From the NCBI GenBank assembly GCA_023614405.1, contig CM042693.1, positions 159,418,731-159,482,730 of the forward strand: 64,000 nucleotides of DNA. The letters run 5' to 3'. The stretch's first letter is position 1; the number at the start of each line of letters is the position of its first letter. The DNA comes from Avena insularis. Lineage: Eukaryota > Streptophyta > Magnoliopsida > Poales > Poaceae. Position numbers and translations under genes: made by a program. The notes under the pieces were generated by a model. That model was not told the origin of the DNA. It saw only the letters and a program-made list of their open reading frames with translations, and searched no databases. Shown here piece after piece: positions 11,530 through 22,338 of the stretch.

Positions 11530-12748
11530 CCATGTTGAACTTCTTCAACACTTTGTCCAAATAAGTACTCTGACTCAATCCAATGAGCCTCCTTGATCTA
11601 TCTCTATATATCCGGATTCCAAGAATATATGTTGCCTCACCCAAGTCTTTCATTGAGAAACTATTTTCCAATGATTCCTTAGTTTCTTGCAACATCTGGA
11701 CATCATTTCCAATCAATAATATGGCATCCACATATAATATTAGAAAGTTTACTTTGCTCCCACTAAACTTCTTGTATAAACAAGAATCATGATCACTCTT
11801 GATGAAGCCAAACTATTTGACTACCTCATCTTGTATAAACTCCGAGATGCTTGCTTCAACCCATAAATGGATTTCTAAAGTTTGCACACTTTGTCAGCAT
11901 TAGCCGGATCGACAAAACCATTAGGCTGTATCATATAGACGTCCTCGGTTAAATTTCCATTAAGGAAACCCATTTTGACATCCATATGTCATATCTCATA
12001 GTCGAAATAGGCTGCTATAGCTAACATGATCCAAACTGATTTAAGCATCGCTACGGGCGAGAAAGTCTTGTTGTAATCAACTCCTTGAACTTGTCGGAAC
12101 TTGCATCGTCTGGCATATCAACCAAGTTCCAAACTTGATTGTCACCCATGGACTTTAACTCGGATCTCATGGCTCCAAGCCATGACTCAGAATCAGATCC
12201 CACCATCGCTTCTGAATAATTTTCCAGCTCATCACTGTCTAATAGTAATACATCATGAACACTTCGTAATCTCGCCGATCTTTGTAGTACGGGTGCTGCT
12301 GTCGTCTCAGCTACCATGACCGGCTCAACCTCCAAGGTTTTTTCCAACTCGCTACTAGCCGGTTCCTCTCGAATTTCTTCGAGCTGCACCATGCTCCCAC
12401 TGACTCGCCGACTGAGAAACTCTTTCTCAAGGAAGACAATGTTCCAAGAGACAAACACTTTTCCCTCTTCTCGGTTCTAGAAGTAGTAACCCAAGGTTTC
12501 CCTCGGATACCCCACGAAAATACACTTATTCGAATTGGCCATAAGCTTGTCTGACTGAAGTCGCTTGACAAATGCTTCACAACCCCAAATCTTAAGAAAA
12601 GACAAACTCGGCTTTTTGCCTGTCCACATCTCATGTGGTGTCTTCTCTATCGACTTTGATGGTACTTTTTTTAGTGTGAACGCTGCTGTTTCTAGACAAT
12701 AAACCCAAAATGATAAAGGCAGATCTGTCCGACTCATCATTGATCATA
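11530..12748 (-). repeat. Tandem block copy 2 inside the copia element
   Basis: A 1,219-bp second copy of the integrase/RT block and the longest of the three. Its RT active-site motif reads 'MDAILLIGND', where copies 1 and 3 read 'MDDILLIGND', so one catalytic aspartate of the YxDD box is replaced here. The RT part ends 'KKFNMV', running straight into integrase sequence of the neighbouring copy. Confidence 0.85.
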
Positions 12749-13953
12749 CCATGTTGAACTTCTTCAACACTTTGTCCAAATAAGTACTCTGACTCAATCC
12801 AATGAGCCTCCTTGATCTATCTCTATATATCCGGATTCCAAGAATATATGTTGCCTCACCCAAGTCTTTCATTGAGAAACTATTTTCCAGTGATTCCTTA
12901 GTTTCTTGCAACATCTGGACATCATTTCCAATCAATAATATGTCATCCACACATAATATTAGAAAGTTTACTTTGCTCCCACTAAACTTCTTGTATAAAC
13001 AAGAATCATGATCACTCTTGATGAATCCAAACTATTTGACTACCTCATCTTGTATAAACTCCGAGATGCTTACTTCAACCCATAAATGGATTTCTGAAGT
13101 TTGCACACTTTGTCAGCATTAGCCGGATCGACAAAACCATCAGGCTGTATCATATAGACGTCCTCGGTTAAATTTCCATTAAGGAAACCCATTTTGACAT
13201 CCATATGCCATATCTCATAGTCGAAATAGGCTGCTATAGCTAACATGATCCAAACTGATTTAAGCATCGCTACGGGCGAGAAAGTCTTGTTGTAATCAAC
13301 TCCTTGAACTTGTCGGAACTGGCATCGTCTGGCATATCAACCAAGTTCCAAACTTGATTGTCACCCATGGACTTTAACTCGGATCTCATGGCTCCAAGCC
13401 ATGACTCGGAATCAGATCCCACCATCGCTTCTGAATAATTTTCCAGCTCATCACTGTCTAATAGTAATACATCATGAACACTTCATAATCTCGCCGATCT
13501 TCGTAGTACGGGTGCTGCTGTCGTCTCAGCTACCATGACCGGCTCAACCTCCAAGGTTTTTTCCAACTCGCTACTAGCCGGTTCCTCTCTGCACCGTGCT
13601 CCCACTGACTCGCCGACTGAGAAACTCTTTCTCAAGGAAGACAATGTTCCGAGCGACAAACACTTTTCCCTCTTCTCGGTTCTAGAAGTAGTAACCCAAG
13701 GTTTCCCTCGGATACCCCACGAAAATACACTTATTCGAATTGGCCATAAGCTTGTCCGACTGAAGTCGCTTGACAAATGCTTCACAACCCCAAATCTTAA
13801 GAAAAGACAAACTCGGCTTTTTGCCTGTCCACATCTCATGCGGTGTCTTCTCTACCGACTTTGATGGTACTTTTTTTAGTGTGAACGCCGCTGTTTCTAG
13901 ACAATAAACCCAAAATGATAAAGGCAGATCTGTTCGACTCATCATTGATCATA
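12749..13953 (-). repeat. Tandem block copy 3 inside the copia element
   Basis: A 1,205-bp third copy, next to the native integrase core. It has a 14-bp deletion near 13588, where copies 1 and 2 have a 'gaatttctttgag'-like stretch, which shortens the linker. It carries 'MDDILLIGND' and an RT N-terminal fragment at 13070-13267. At 13954 it joins unique integrase sequence through the same ccatgt hexamer. Confidence 0.85.
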
Positions 13954-14031
13954 CCATGTCCAACAAGCTCTGATTCCGCCTTTTTGAAACACCGTTCCTT
14001 TGCGGCGTTCCTGGCGAAGTAAGTTGAGGAA

Positions 14032-14301
14032 CTATCCGCAACCTTTCAGATGGTCATCAAACTCATGGCTCATGTACTCGCCTCCTTGGTCTGACCGAAG
14101 AAACTTTATTTTCTTGCCGAGTTGATTATGTGCTTCATTCTGGAATTCTTTGAACTTTTCAAAGGCTTCCGACTTATGTTTCATCAAGTAGATATATCCA
14201 TACCTACTCAAATCATCACTGAAGGTAATGAAGTACTCATAACCACCTCTGGCTGTCGTGCTCATTGGTCCACATACATCACTATGTACTACTCCCAACA
14301 A
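14032..14301 (-). pseudogene. Ty1-copia integrase catalytic core
   Basis: The frame holds 'HSDVCGPM' and 'FLRSDQGGEYMS', the first two aspartates of the retroviral-type integrase D,D35E triad, with 'YFITFSDDLSRYGYIYLMKH' between them. The reading frame stops at 14032, before the glutamate. Downstream integrase sequence continues at about 14031-13954 and in the tandem block. It follows the gag-pre-integrase zinc finger directly. Confidence 0.8.
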
Positions 14302-14957
14302 GTCGGTGCCCTTTCACAACTCTTTGCAAAAGGTGTCTTGGTCATTTTGCCGCGTAGGCAAGATTCACATGTCTCGAACGACTCCAAGTCAAACGAAGTT
14401 AGGAGTCCATCATCATGGATCTTCTTCATGCATTTCCAACTTATGTGACCAAGCCGACAATGCCTAAGGTAAGTCATATTCAGGTCATTTGGTTTCAACC
14501 TTTTAACATTTATGTTATAAACCGACTCACCATCAAGATTCAAAATGAATAACCCATCCTGGACGGGTGCAAAGCCGTGAAACATATCATTCAAATATAA
14601 AGAACAACCCTTATTCTTGATATTCGACTCATAGCCTTGCCTCATCAAACATGAAGCAGAAATAATGTTTCGACTGAGCACTGGAACATAATAACAATTA
14701 TTCAGTTCCATAATGAATCCAGAAGGTAAATGAAGCTGCAGCGTGCTGACTTCCAACGCAGCAACTCTTGCTTTGCTGCTGACTCGAATATCAACTTCAC
14801 CTCTTGCTACAATCCTAGTTCTTTCCAGTCCTTGCAATGAGTTGCAGATATGAATAACTGATACGGTATCATATACCCAAGAACTATTAGGTGCATTAGA
14901 AAGATATATGTCTATAACATTGCAAACAAGTGTACCTGAGTCGGAGATAATGTCCAA
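14289..14957 (-). pseudogene. Ty1-copia protease and gag-pre-integrase region (5'-truncated)
   Basis: A 222-residue frame. Near its N-terminus 'SSWVYDTVSVIHICNS' matches the copia aspartic protease site, but DTG reads DTV, so the catalytic glycine is lost. The C-terminal part has the HHCC integrase zinc finger: 'HCRLGHISWKCMKKIH' then 'CESCLRGKMTKTPF'. Homology stops near 14957. The gag, PBS and 5' LTR are missing, and unrelated sequence follows, so the element was truncated here. Confidence 0.75.
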
Positions 14958-15308
14958 CTATATGGGGATCATATGCATGTTCGCAACATTGAGGTTCGGC
15001 CATACCCAATCCCCGTGGTGGCGGTCTCCATGGCCAGCCGCATCGCCGTTTTCTACTTTATGCTTCATCCCGCTGCTACCCCAAGGTTTACCCATAGCGA
15101 CAAATGGAGTCTGAAATCAGGAAGATTAATGGAGGCTGATGGATTGAGGTGGGGATGGAATTAGGGAGGGAAGCAGTTGTTCGAGTAAGCAGTGAGGAGC
15201 CACCACTGGTCTCATCCGCGTTGAAGACAAGGAAGGGGGGCCATAACTAGTGAGGGTGGGCACGGGGACCGTCTAGAGGAAGTGAAAAAATCAATCGTAA
15301 GGGGAAAA
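14958..15308. other. Unassigned stretch between copia truncation and repeat array
   Basis: No gene or repeat is recognised. It is moderately GC-rich with short open frames on the plus strand that match nothing I know. The junction at about 14957 marks where the copia element was cut. Confidence 0.3.
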
Positions 15309-15458
15309 TGTTGGGTCCCACCTGTTAGCGAGTGAAGGTCGGCACATGCAAACGTGACTATGTTTTACTTGGACCGTGCGTGGCAGACCTCGATTCCACT
15401 GCATGCAAGTGGCACATAACCAATTTCAGGCACCGCTAGCGTCACCATGTAAGATCAT
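15309..15458 (+). repeat. Left copy of a ~150-bp direct repeat flanking the 171-bp array
   Basis: It starts 'gggtcccacctgttagcgag' and ends 'ctagcgtcaccatgt', and it aligns along its length with 27133-27281. The GGTCCCACCT motif is common in grass promoters, and the right copy lies directly upstream of exonuclease copy 1. So this may be a duplicated promoter fragment. Confidence 0.65.
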
Positions 15459-16653
15459 CACTGTGCCCCTAGAAAGCAACTGCCACATGGAATGATGCAC
15501 CAGTGTGACATAAGCTGCATCAACATCCACTTGAGTGTCTATGGTCATATGGATCAAGGTGGTTTTGAAAATAACGCATGTAATGACTCTATGGACTCCA
15601 TGTGTCAAACCATGGTCAGAAAGCCCTAGAAAGCCCCTGGAATGCAACAATCATATGGAATGATGCATCGGTGTGACAAAAGTTGCATCAGCACAACCAA
15701 TTGAGTGTGTGTGGTCATGTGGATCATTGTGGTTTTGAAAATAATACATGTGAATGACTCTATGGACTCCATGTGTCAAACCATGGTCATAAATCCCCTA
15801 AAAGCCACTGGAATGCAACAACCACATGGAGTGATGTACCAGTGTGACAGAAGCTGCATCACCACATCCATTGGAGTGTCTGTGGTCGTGTGGATCATTG
15901 TGGTTTTGAAAAGAACACTTGCAAGTGACTCTAGGGACTCCATGTGTCAAACCATGGTCATAAATCCTTAGAGAGCCACTAGAATGCAGCTGCCACATGG
16001 AATGATGCACCAGTGTGACAAAAGTAGCATCACCACATCCACTTGAGTGCGTGTGGTCATGTGTATCATTGTGATTTGGTAAAGAACACATGAAATGACT
16101 CTATGGACTCCATGTATCAAACCATGACCAAAAAGTCCCTAGAATGCAACTGCCACATGGAATGATGCACTACTGTGATAGAAGTTGCATCACCACATCC
16201 ATTGGAGTATGTGTGGTCATGTGGATCAAAGTGGTTTGGAAAAGAACACATGCAATGACTCTATGGACTCCATGTGTCAAACCATGGTCAGAAGTCTCTA
16301 GAAAGACCCTGGAATGCAACTGCCACATGGAGTGATGCACCAGTGTGAAAGAAGTTGCATCACCACATCCATTGTAGTGTGTGTAGTTGTGTGGATCATT
16401 GTGTTTTTGAAAAGAACCTATTCAAATGACTCTGGGGTCTCTATGTGTCAAACCATGGTCATAAATCCACAGAAAGCTACTAGAATGTAGCTGCCACATG
16501 GAATGATGCACCAGTGTGATAGAAGTTGCATCACCACATCCACTTGAGTGTGTGTGGTCATGTGGATCATTATGGTTTGGTAAATAACACATGAAATGAA
16601 TCTAGGGACTCCATGTGTCAAACCATGGCCAAAAATCCCTAGAAAGCCCCTAG
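15459..16653. repeat. ~171-bp tandem array, left part (about 7 units)
   Basis: The block 'atgactctatggactccatg' and variants recur at 15583, 15754, 15925, 16095, 16255, 16426 and 16596. Spacing is 171, 171, 170, 160, 171 and 170. Units also share 'gttgcatcaccacatccatt' and 'ccatggtcataaatcc'. Neighbouring units differ at many positions, so it is not freshly homogenised. Because 171 is divisible by three, minus-strand frames run across units (for example 15798-16091) and give a His-rich 57-residue repeat. The right part of the same array resumes at 26303, after the LARD-like element. Confidence 0.85.
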
Positions 16654-19600
16654 AAATTCTCCTAATTTTGGAATGTGAAATAAATAAATAAGTTTTATTG
16701 ATTGTTTAACTATGTTGAAAATTCTCAAAGAGAAGAAACTTTTTAGTAGAAAATCCTCTCAACCTTGAATTCAAAATCTTATATTTTTTTGTTATGACCT
16801 AAGTAGACATATAGGCAAAAGGGCATGGATTGATTATGGATTGTAGAATTGGTGTGCAAGATTTCAAAATGAAAATCATGAAGCATTCATAAGCATTTCA
16901 TTACATCCATGCAAAGTTCTCACAAACTAAATCCAAATCCTGGTATCTAAATCCTATAGTTGATTCGCCCAAATGTTCCTAAGGGTAATTAAATTGACTT
17001 ATTAAAACCCACTGTTGCTAAGGCATAAATTATTGATAATTATAGCCTAAAGAGATCCAATTAATACTACAAAATTTTAGAAATAAAATTGAGCTCATTT
17101 GGAGCTAGTATGAAAAAGTTATGGAACAAATACAAATACATAAAGATATAAATAAAATGGAATATACAAGGATTTATAAATCCACTACTTCCAAACTAGT
17201 AAAAAGATTACAAATTTGATCCTATAATGATCTATTCGATTTTAGAAAATTTTAGAAACAAGAATCGTGTCATTTGGAGTTCGTATGCAAAAGATATGAG
17301 GAAAACAAGTAAATAGAAAAAGAAAAAGATTTTTTTTTTCTAACGGGCCGGCCCACCCGGACCGGACCGAGCCAGCCACCAGCGCGCGTACAGACTAGAT
17401 CGGATCGCTTTAAAAAGTGTGCAAAAACTGATTTTCTATACCTATCTCTACTCAAACTCTTATAACTTTTTATCTACAACTCCGAATCGACTTCTGTTTG
17501 TTTCTACTTGTTCCCTACTCCAATACCTATCTCCCCACCGTCCCAAACCTCCATATAAACTCGTGGAGCCACAGCTGTACGAGTTTCTTTCCTCGAAATC
17601 CCGAATCTAAACATGCCCGAATCTTATTTCGCTTTTTAACCCATCTAGACTTCGTCGTTTGCCTTTGGTCAAAAAACGAAAGTTGTAGGGATCGTCGAAA
17701 TCTTTCAATCCCGACGAACCTCACCTCTTTTCATCCACCACAGCCAGAGAATTTCGTATCGCAATATTTCAGATCTTACGGTGTAAATCCAAGATGTACT
17801 CGCGCTCGTTTCTTCAAATCCAAATTTCTTTGGTGAGAAGGTAGGAATAATGATTCCCCACAACTTTCATGTTTTGAGTTTTTCGATTTGACCTACGGAT
17901 TTGTCTCTCTAACACAGATCTATTTCTTGTCTATTCTGAGCCAAAATCGGGTCAATCTCTTCTTCTAGCCACCGGATCCTATCCAGACGGTCGAGATCCA
18001 ATCAAACCGGTGCGTGCCATGTCGTCATCCCGGTCATCTTCCTCATCAACGCCACGTCAATATAAGGTCAACATCTAATCCTAGTCAGCATGCAATGTCA
18101 ACCTGTCCAGTCAGCGGAATATTCCCTGGAATATTCCGTTCAAATTTAAAATTGCATATTATAGATCTAACTTGTAAAATTCATTAGAAATTCATACCAC
18201 GTCCAAAAATTGCGTATAATATATCAAATTGAAGATAATTTCACGTAGAATCATCTTATCAAAATAGATCCAACTTTTACTGTACGTGGTTACTGCAGTA
18301 ATTTAATTAGGTTTAATGGTCTTTTAGGTTAATAAATTCATAAGAAATTATCTGTAACTCCGAAAAATATGAACAATATATCAAATTGAAGCTACTATAA
18401 TGTACATTAATAATATCTGGTTGGATCTAGCCTTTGCCGAATATTTAACCCGTAGAAATTTAATTAGTTTTAATGGCTTTATAAATCATTAAATTCATAG
18501 TAAATTAATTGCTTGTCACAAAAATATAAATGATATACCGTTGGAAAACTGGTTCCATGTAGATCATCAATATGCAATTAGTTCAGCATTTGACTGTAAG
18601 GTTTTGCCGTGAAGATTTAAATAGTTTAATAGCCTATTTAGAGTAATAAATTCATAAGAAAATAAATACTATTCAGAAAATTACAAATAATATGTCCCTG
18701 GATTCACAATTCCGTGGAGATTACAGATATAATTTTAGTTTGATTTCTAAACAAAAGAAACCATAGGAATCATTTAAAACCATTAAACACTATTTAAATC
18801 ATACAAAGAGATCTATAACTCCGATTAGGGTGAATCCAAGTGCTAAGGTTTTGTATTGACAATATCTATACAGAGAAATTGCATGACAAATTATTTGGTA
18901 CTGTTAAAACAGAAATTCATACAGAAATATTTAAACCCATTGAAATAGTGTTTTAATCATAGGAAAATATCTATAACTCCTTTTTAGGTGATTCAAATTG
19001 CCACTGTCTCTGAATTGCATTACCTCTATCCAGTAGCATCTAGTTCGCAATTGAATACGACATAAACATCTTTAGTTCAATTAAAGTGGTATACGCCACA
19101 TTAACTCGATACAACTTTAGTAATAAAAGCTTTAGTGCATTAAATGACTTTCCACGTGCATCATGTAATCTAATTATGTTCAGAACACTAAATGCAACCA
19201 TTGTGACTCATTAAATATTCATGCATGCATCTGTTCATCATTGTTTTCTTGTAATGTTGCACCGTTGTATGTTTGCAATGTTTTGAATGGTGTTTGTTGT
19301 GTTTACTTCAAACGTTAGATTGTGACGAGTGCAACCATTATATCTATGAGAATTGTGAGGATTATCTAATCAACTACATCTACAACAAAGGCAAGTGGTG
19401 CTATCTTGGTCATAAATATCCTACTGTTTTCCTATGCATTGTAGATGTTTTTTTGTAGAATTGCATATGTAGGAATTGATGTGTATATGCTATGCTATGT
19501 CCCATATTATTCCCTAGCATTTCTTGTTTATGAGCCATCGTATTGATAGATTGCTTAGCTATGCTATTTAGACGAGGAAGGGAATCACATCATGAAAAGT

Positions 19601-20619
19601 TGTATGTTTTGAAAGGCTTATGTTTTGCTAAATGACAAACCAACATGTTTTAATGAACCACCTAGGCGGAATGGCATTGATTGGGTCATCGAGTGTGGAT
19701 TTTGGTGGGGAATGCCGCCTAGGACACTAAGAAATGATTGGTTTCTTTGTTTGGAAGCTTTCGTGTGCAACCATGTGCCAATAATGGAATGGGCGGTTGG
19801 TTGAACTCAGTAGGTTGTGGTAACTCGAACCCGCGTATCCAGAGATGTAGATAGTGTAGGTTGGACGGTCTTGGCGTCGGGATTGGGGAGCTACTTCCCG
19901 AACGGTTCCTTCTTGGACTTCTCCCTATCATCACCCAATATGAGAGTGGTGGTACGAGCTGGGCTGGCCAAGTCACATGGGTAAAGTGTACTAACCCCTG
20001 CAGGGTGTATAAACTAATCGATTAGCCGTGTCCCCGGTTATGGACAATTTGAGCGACCTGATACTGAGGCTATGATATTTCTCATTCATCCTTATTTCTT
20101 AATTACTTAAAACTTGTTGGGTGAACATAATTGGGTAGGAGCACCTGGGAGTGAACCAGAGTGTCCTATTTATCGTAATGGAAAACTACCTTGTTACAAA
20201 TGTTAGGATAAAACTGTTGCTTTATGCAAATGAGCCTGAACTCCACTTGGACAAATAAGCATGTAGTTGATAGATATGTTGTTAACCACTTTAGCCTACT
20301 TGCCATACATTCAATGTATTGACCATTCGTGGCTGCAACGTTTCATTTTGCAGGTTATATCGTATCTGAGTGATCGTTCATAGGTCGCGAGACTCCACTC
20401 AACATTTGTTCGCCTGTGGCACATTTGAAGGATGGAGATCTACCTTGTATTCGTTTTTCGCTGTGTACTTGTATAAATAATGTAAATTCTAGATCATATT
20501 CGTTGTATTTATGATGCACAGTTATATTTGGTATCATTTTGTATTGTGTGTGCCAGTGAACCGATCCAGGGATTGGCACTATACACATGAACTCAGCCTT
20601 ATCAGGCGAGGGTGTTACA
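16654..20619 (+). mobile_element. 5' LTR of LARD-like element
   Basis: 3,966 bp, collinear with 22351-26302. It ends GGGTGTTACA and is followed by a primer-binding site. Compared with the 3' LTR, the first 12 bases (TGTCACATCCCA) are missing and the left junction cuts into the tandem array. In the first ~450 aligned bases I count six substitutions. The interior holds no protein domain: it is AT-rich with one short GC block (17341-17400). Being this long, the LTR itself carries most of the element. Confidence 0.9.
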
Positions 20620-20622
20620 AGA

Positions 20623-20634
20623 TGGTATCAGAGT
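20623..20634 (+). promoter_or_regulatory. Primer-binding site (tRNA-iMet type)
   Basis: The sequence TGGTATCAGAGT starts three bases after the LTR end. It matches the complement of the initiator methionine tRNA 3' end, the usual primer of plant LTR retrotransposons. Confidence 0.85.
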
Positions 20635-22321
20635 TGTGTGTTGACTGTAGGATCGTGACCTTAGAAATGGATTAGCAATAGGAGACCTCTATTAGGAGAA
20701 CTATCATATTTTCTACTTATTAGATGTTCTTATATTTCTTGTCTATCTTTTCTATAACCTCTTCTTGTTCAAAATTTATAGTTGTCCATTCTTATGATAC
20801 CTATATGAGAGTTGGCCTACAAGTAAAGAACAAATAACATGATATAAATGAACATCTCATCAAGTTTGGGTAGGTCTAGACCACCATATTTTATCTCTTT
20901 AGGAGATCATCGCTATCGTGTTAGCATATTGTTCTTATCAACTTATGTGGTATGACAATATAGGTCGTTTGCTTGGTTGTATTGAGCTATTTTGTGTGAT
21001 GCTTTGTTTAGGATCAGTTAGTTTTGAACTCTAATGTTTCTGAAATTGTGATGAGGTTTTTAAATTAGTTTAATAGTGTGAATTGATTGAAATTCGTGAT
21101 TTTACTGCTGCAGTTTTCTGCATGACCTGTTGTACCGCACGATTTTTCATATTTTACTGGTAACTCATAAAAATCCAAAAAAATAGGATCTGAAGCGTAA
21201 TTACCTGTAGTACATGCACAAGAATTGGCTAAAATTCCTGACGAGTTTAAGTCGGTCATAAAAATTTGTGAAGTCTGCTGTACCGTTTTGACAGATTTTG
21301 TTTATTGCTTATAGGTTGCTCTATTTTACTCTAGTATTGTTCCCAATGCTTTCAAACTATTTTGTGGTTATATACTACTAAGTTTAGACACCTTTAATGT
21401 TATTATACAAGTGTTTGCTTGTGTGTTGTTTGCTTATGATTGTTTGCTTGTTTGTGACATTGATTGCTTCATATAGTTATGGGTAGGATTATTTTCTTAG
21501 TCGTTTCTTTCCTATAGAATCTATTCTTCCCTATCTTGAACCCTGGGAGATATAATGATGTGTTAAGAGTAAGGTTTGACAACACAATGCATTTAGGAAA
21601 GAGAATGCTTCACCTATCCTCAAGGCTTGTTGGTATGAAGTGTTGCACATGATGTTATGTAGTAGATTACCCAACCTTAAAGTTGAAGTATCGATAGCTT
21701 AGTTTTAGTAGTAGATTTATTGATTGAATACATGGGAGTATACATAGAGCATTAGTTCGTTCCCATGGAAACATTCTTCAAGGCAAGTGAAAATGCCCGA
21801 GTGATAGAGAAACGTGATTCATCTATCCTCATACAGGGTAATGATTTGGGTGCAGGATGGATTGATCACCATTCCTACTACTCTTATTATTCGCTCTTGT
21901 ACTGTTGGCTTTGCGAATCTTGAGTGCCCTTTTCAACCTTAGAAGAGAGTCGACGTTGAGCCTAAACCCTAGAATGGTATATTGTTACACCCTTCTAAAA
22001 GCATCCATTGCTAAGCATAGGAATATACGGTAAGAATGAATCCTAACCGTGAATTATGGGCACCGTGAAGTAAACGTTCCCTAATTGCCCACCATGAGAG
22101 TTTTTCTAGTTTAAGAATGTGCTTTCTCGGAAACTATCAATCATGATGTTTAGAATGTGCAAGAGACGTTGTGTCAATAAAAGTCTAAACAAGAACCAAT
22201 CTGAGCTAAGTGAATCCTCGAGAAGTGACCTAGTCAATTTTCTTTTAAGGGCGGTAGCATCCTAATGGATCCCCGAACCTTTCTTTCTTTCTAGCCTTCC
22301 CAAATCTCGGGACGAGATTTC

Positions 22322-22338
22322 TTTTAAGGGTGGATGTC
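22322..22338 (+). promoter_or_regulatory. Polypurine tract of LARD-like element
   Basis: The purine-rich ttttaagggtggatgtc directly precedes the 3' LTR start TGTCACATCC. The preceding 'cgggacgagatttcttttaa' block is widespread before 3' LTRs of grass gypsy (Tekay/Retand-type) elements. Confidence 0.65.

Larger units (their letters stand above)
20620..22338 (+). mobile_element. LARD-like internal region, non-coding
   Basis: This 1,719-bp interior lies between the two LTRs. It starts with a PBS and ends with a polypurine-rich block typical of gypsy elements ('gacgagatttcttttaaggg'). I find no gag, protease, RT, RNase H or integrase motif in any frame, and the longest open frames are about 60 residues. 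The element is therefore non-autonomous and would need proteins from a gypsy partner. Confidence 0.85.
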
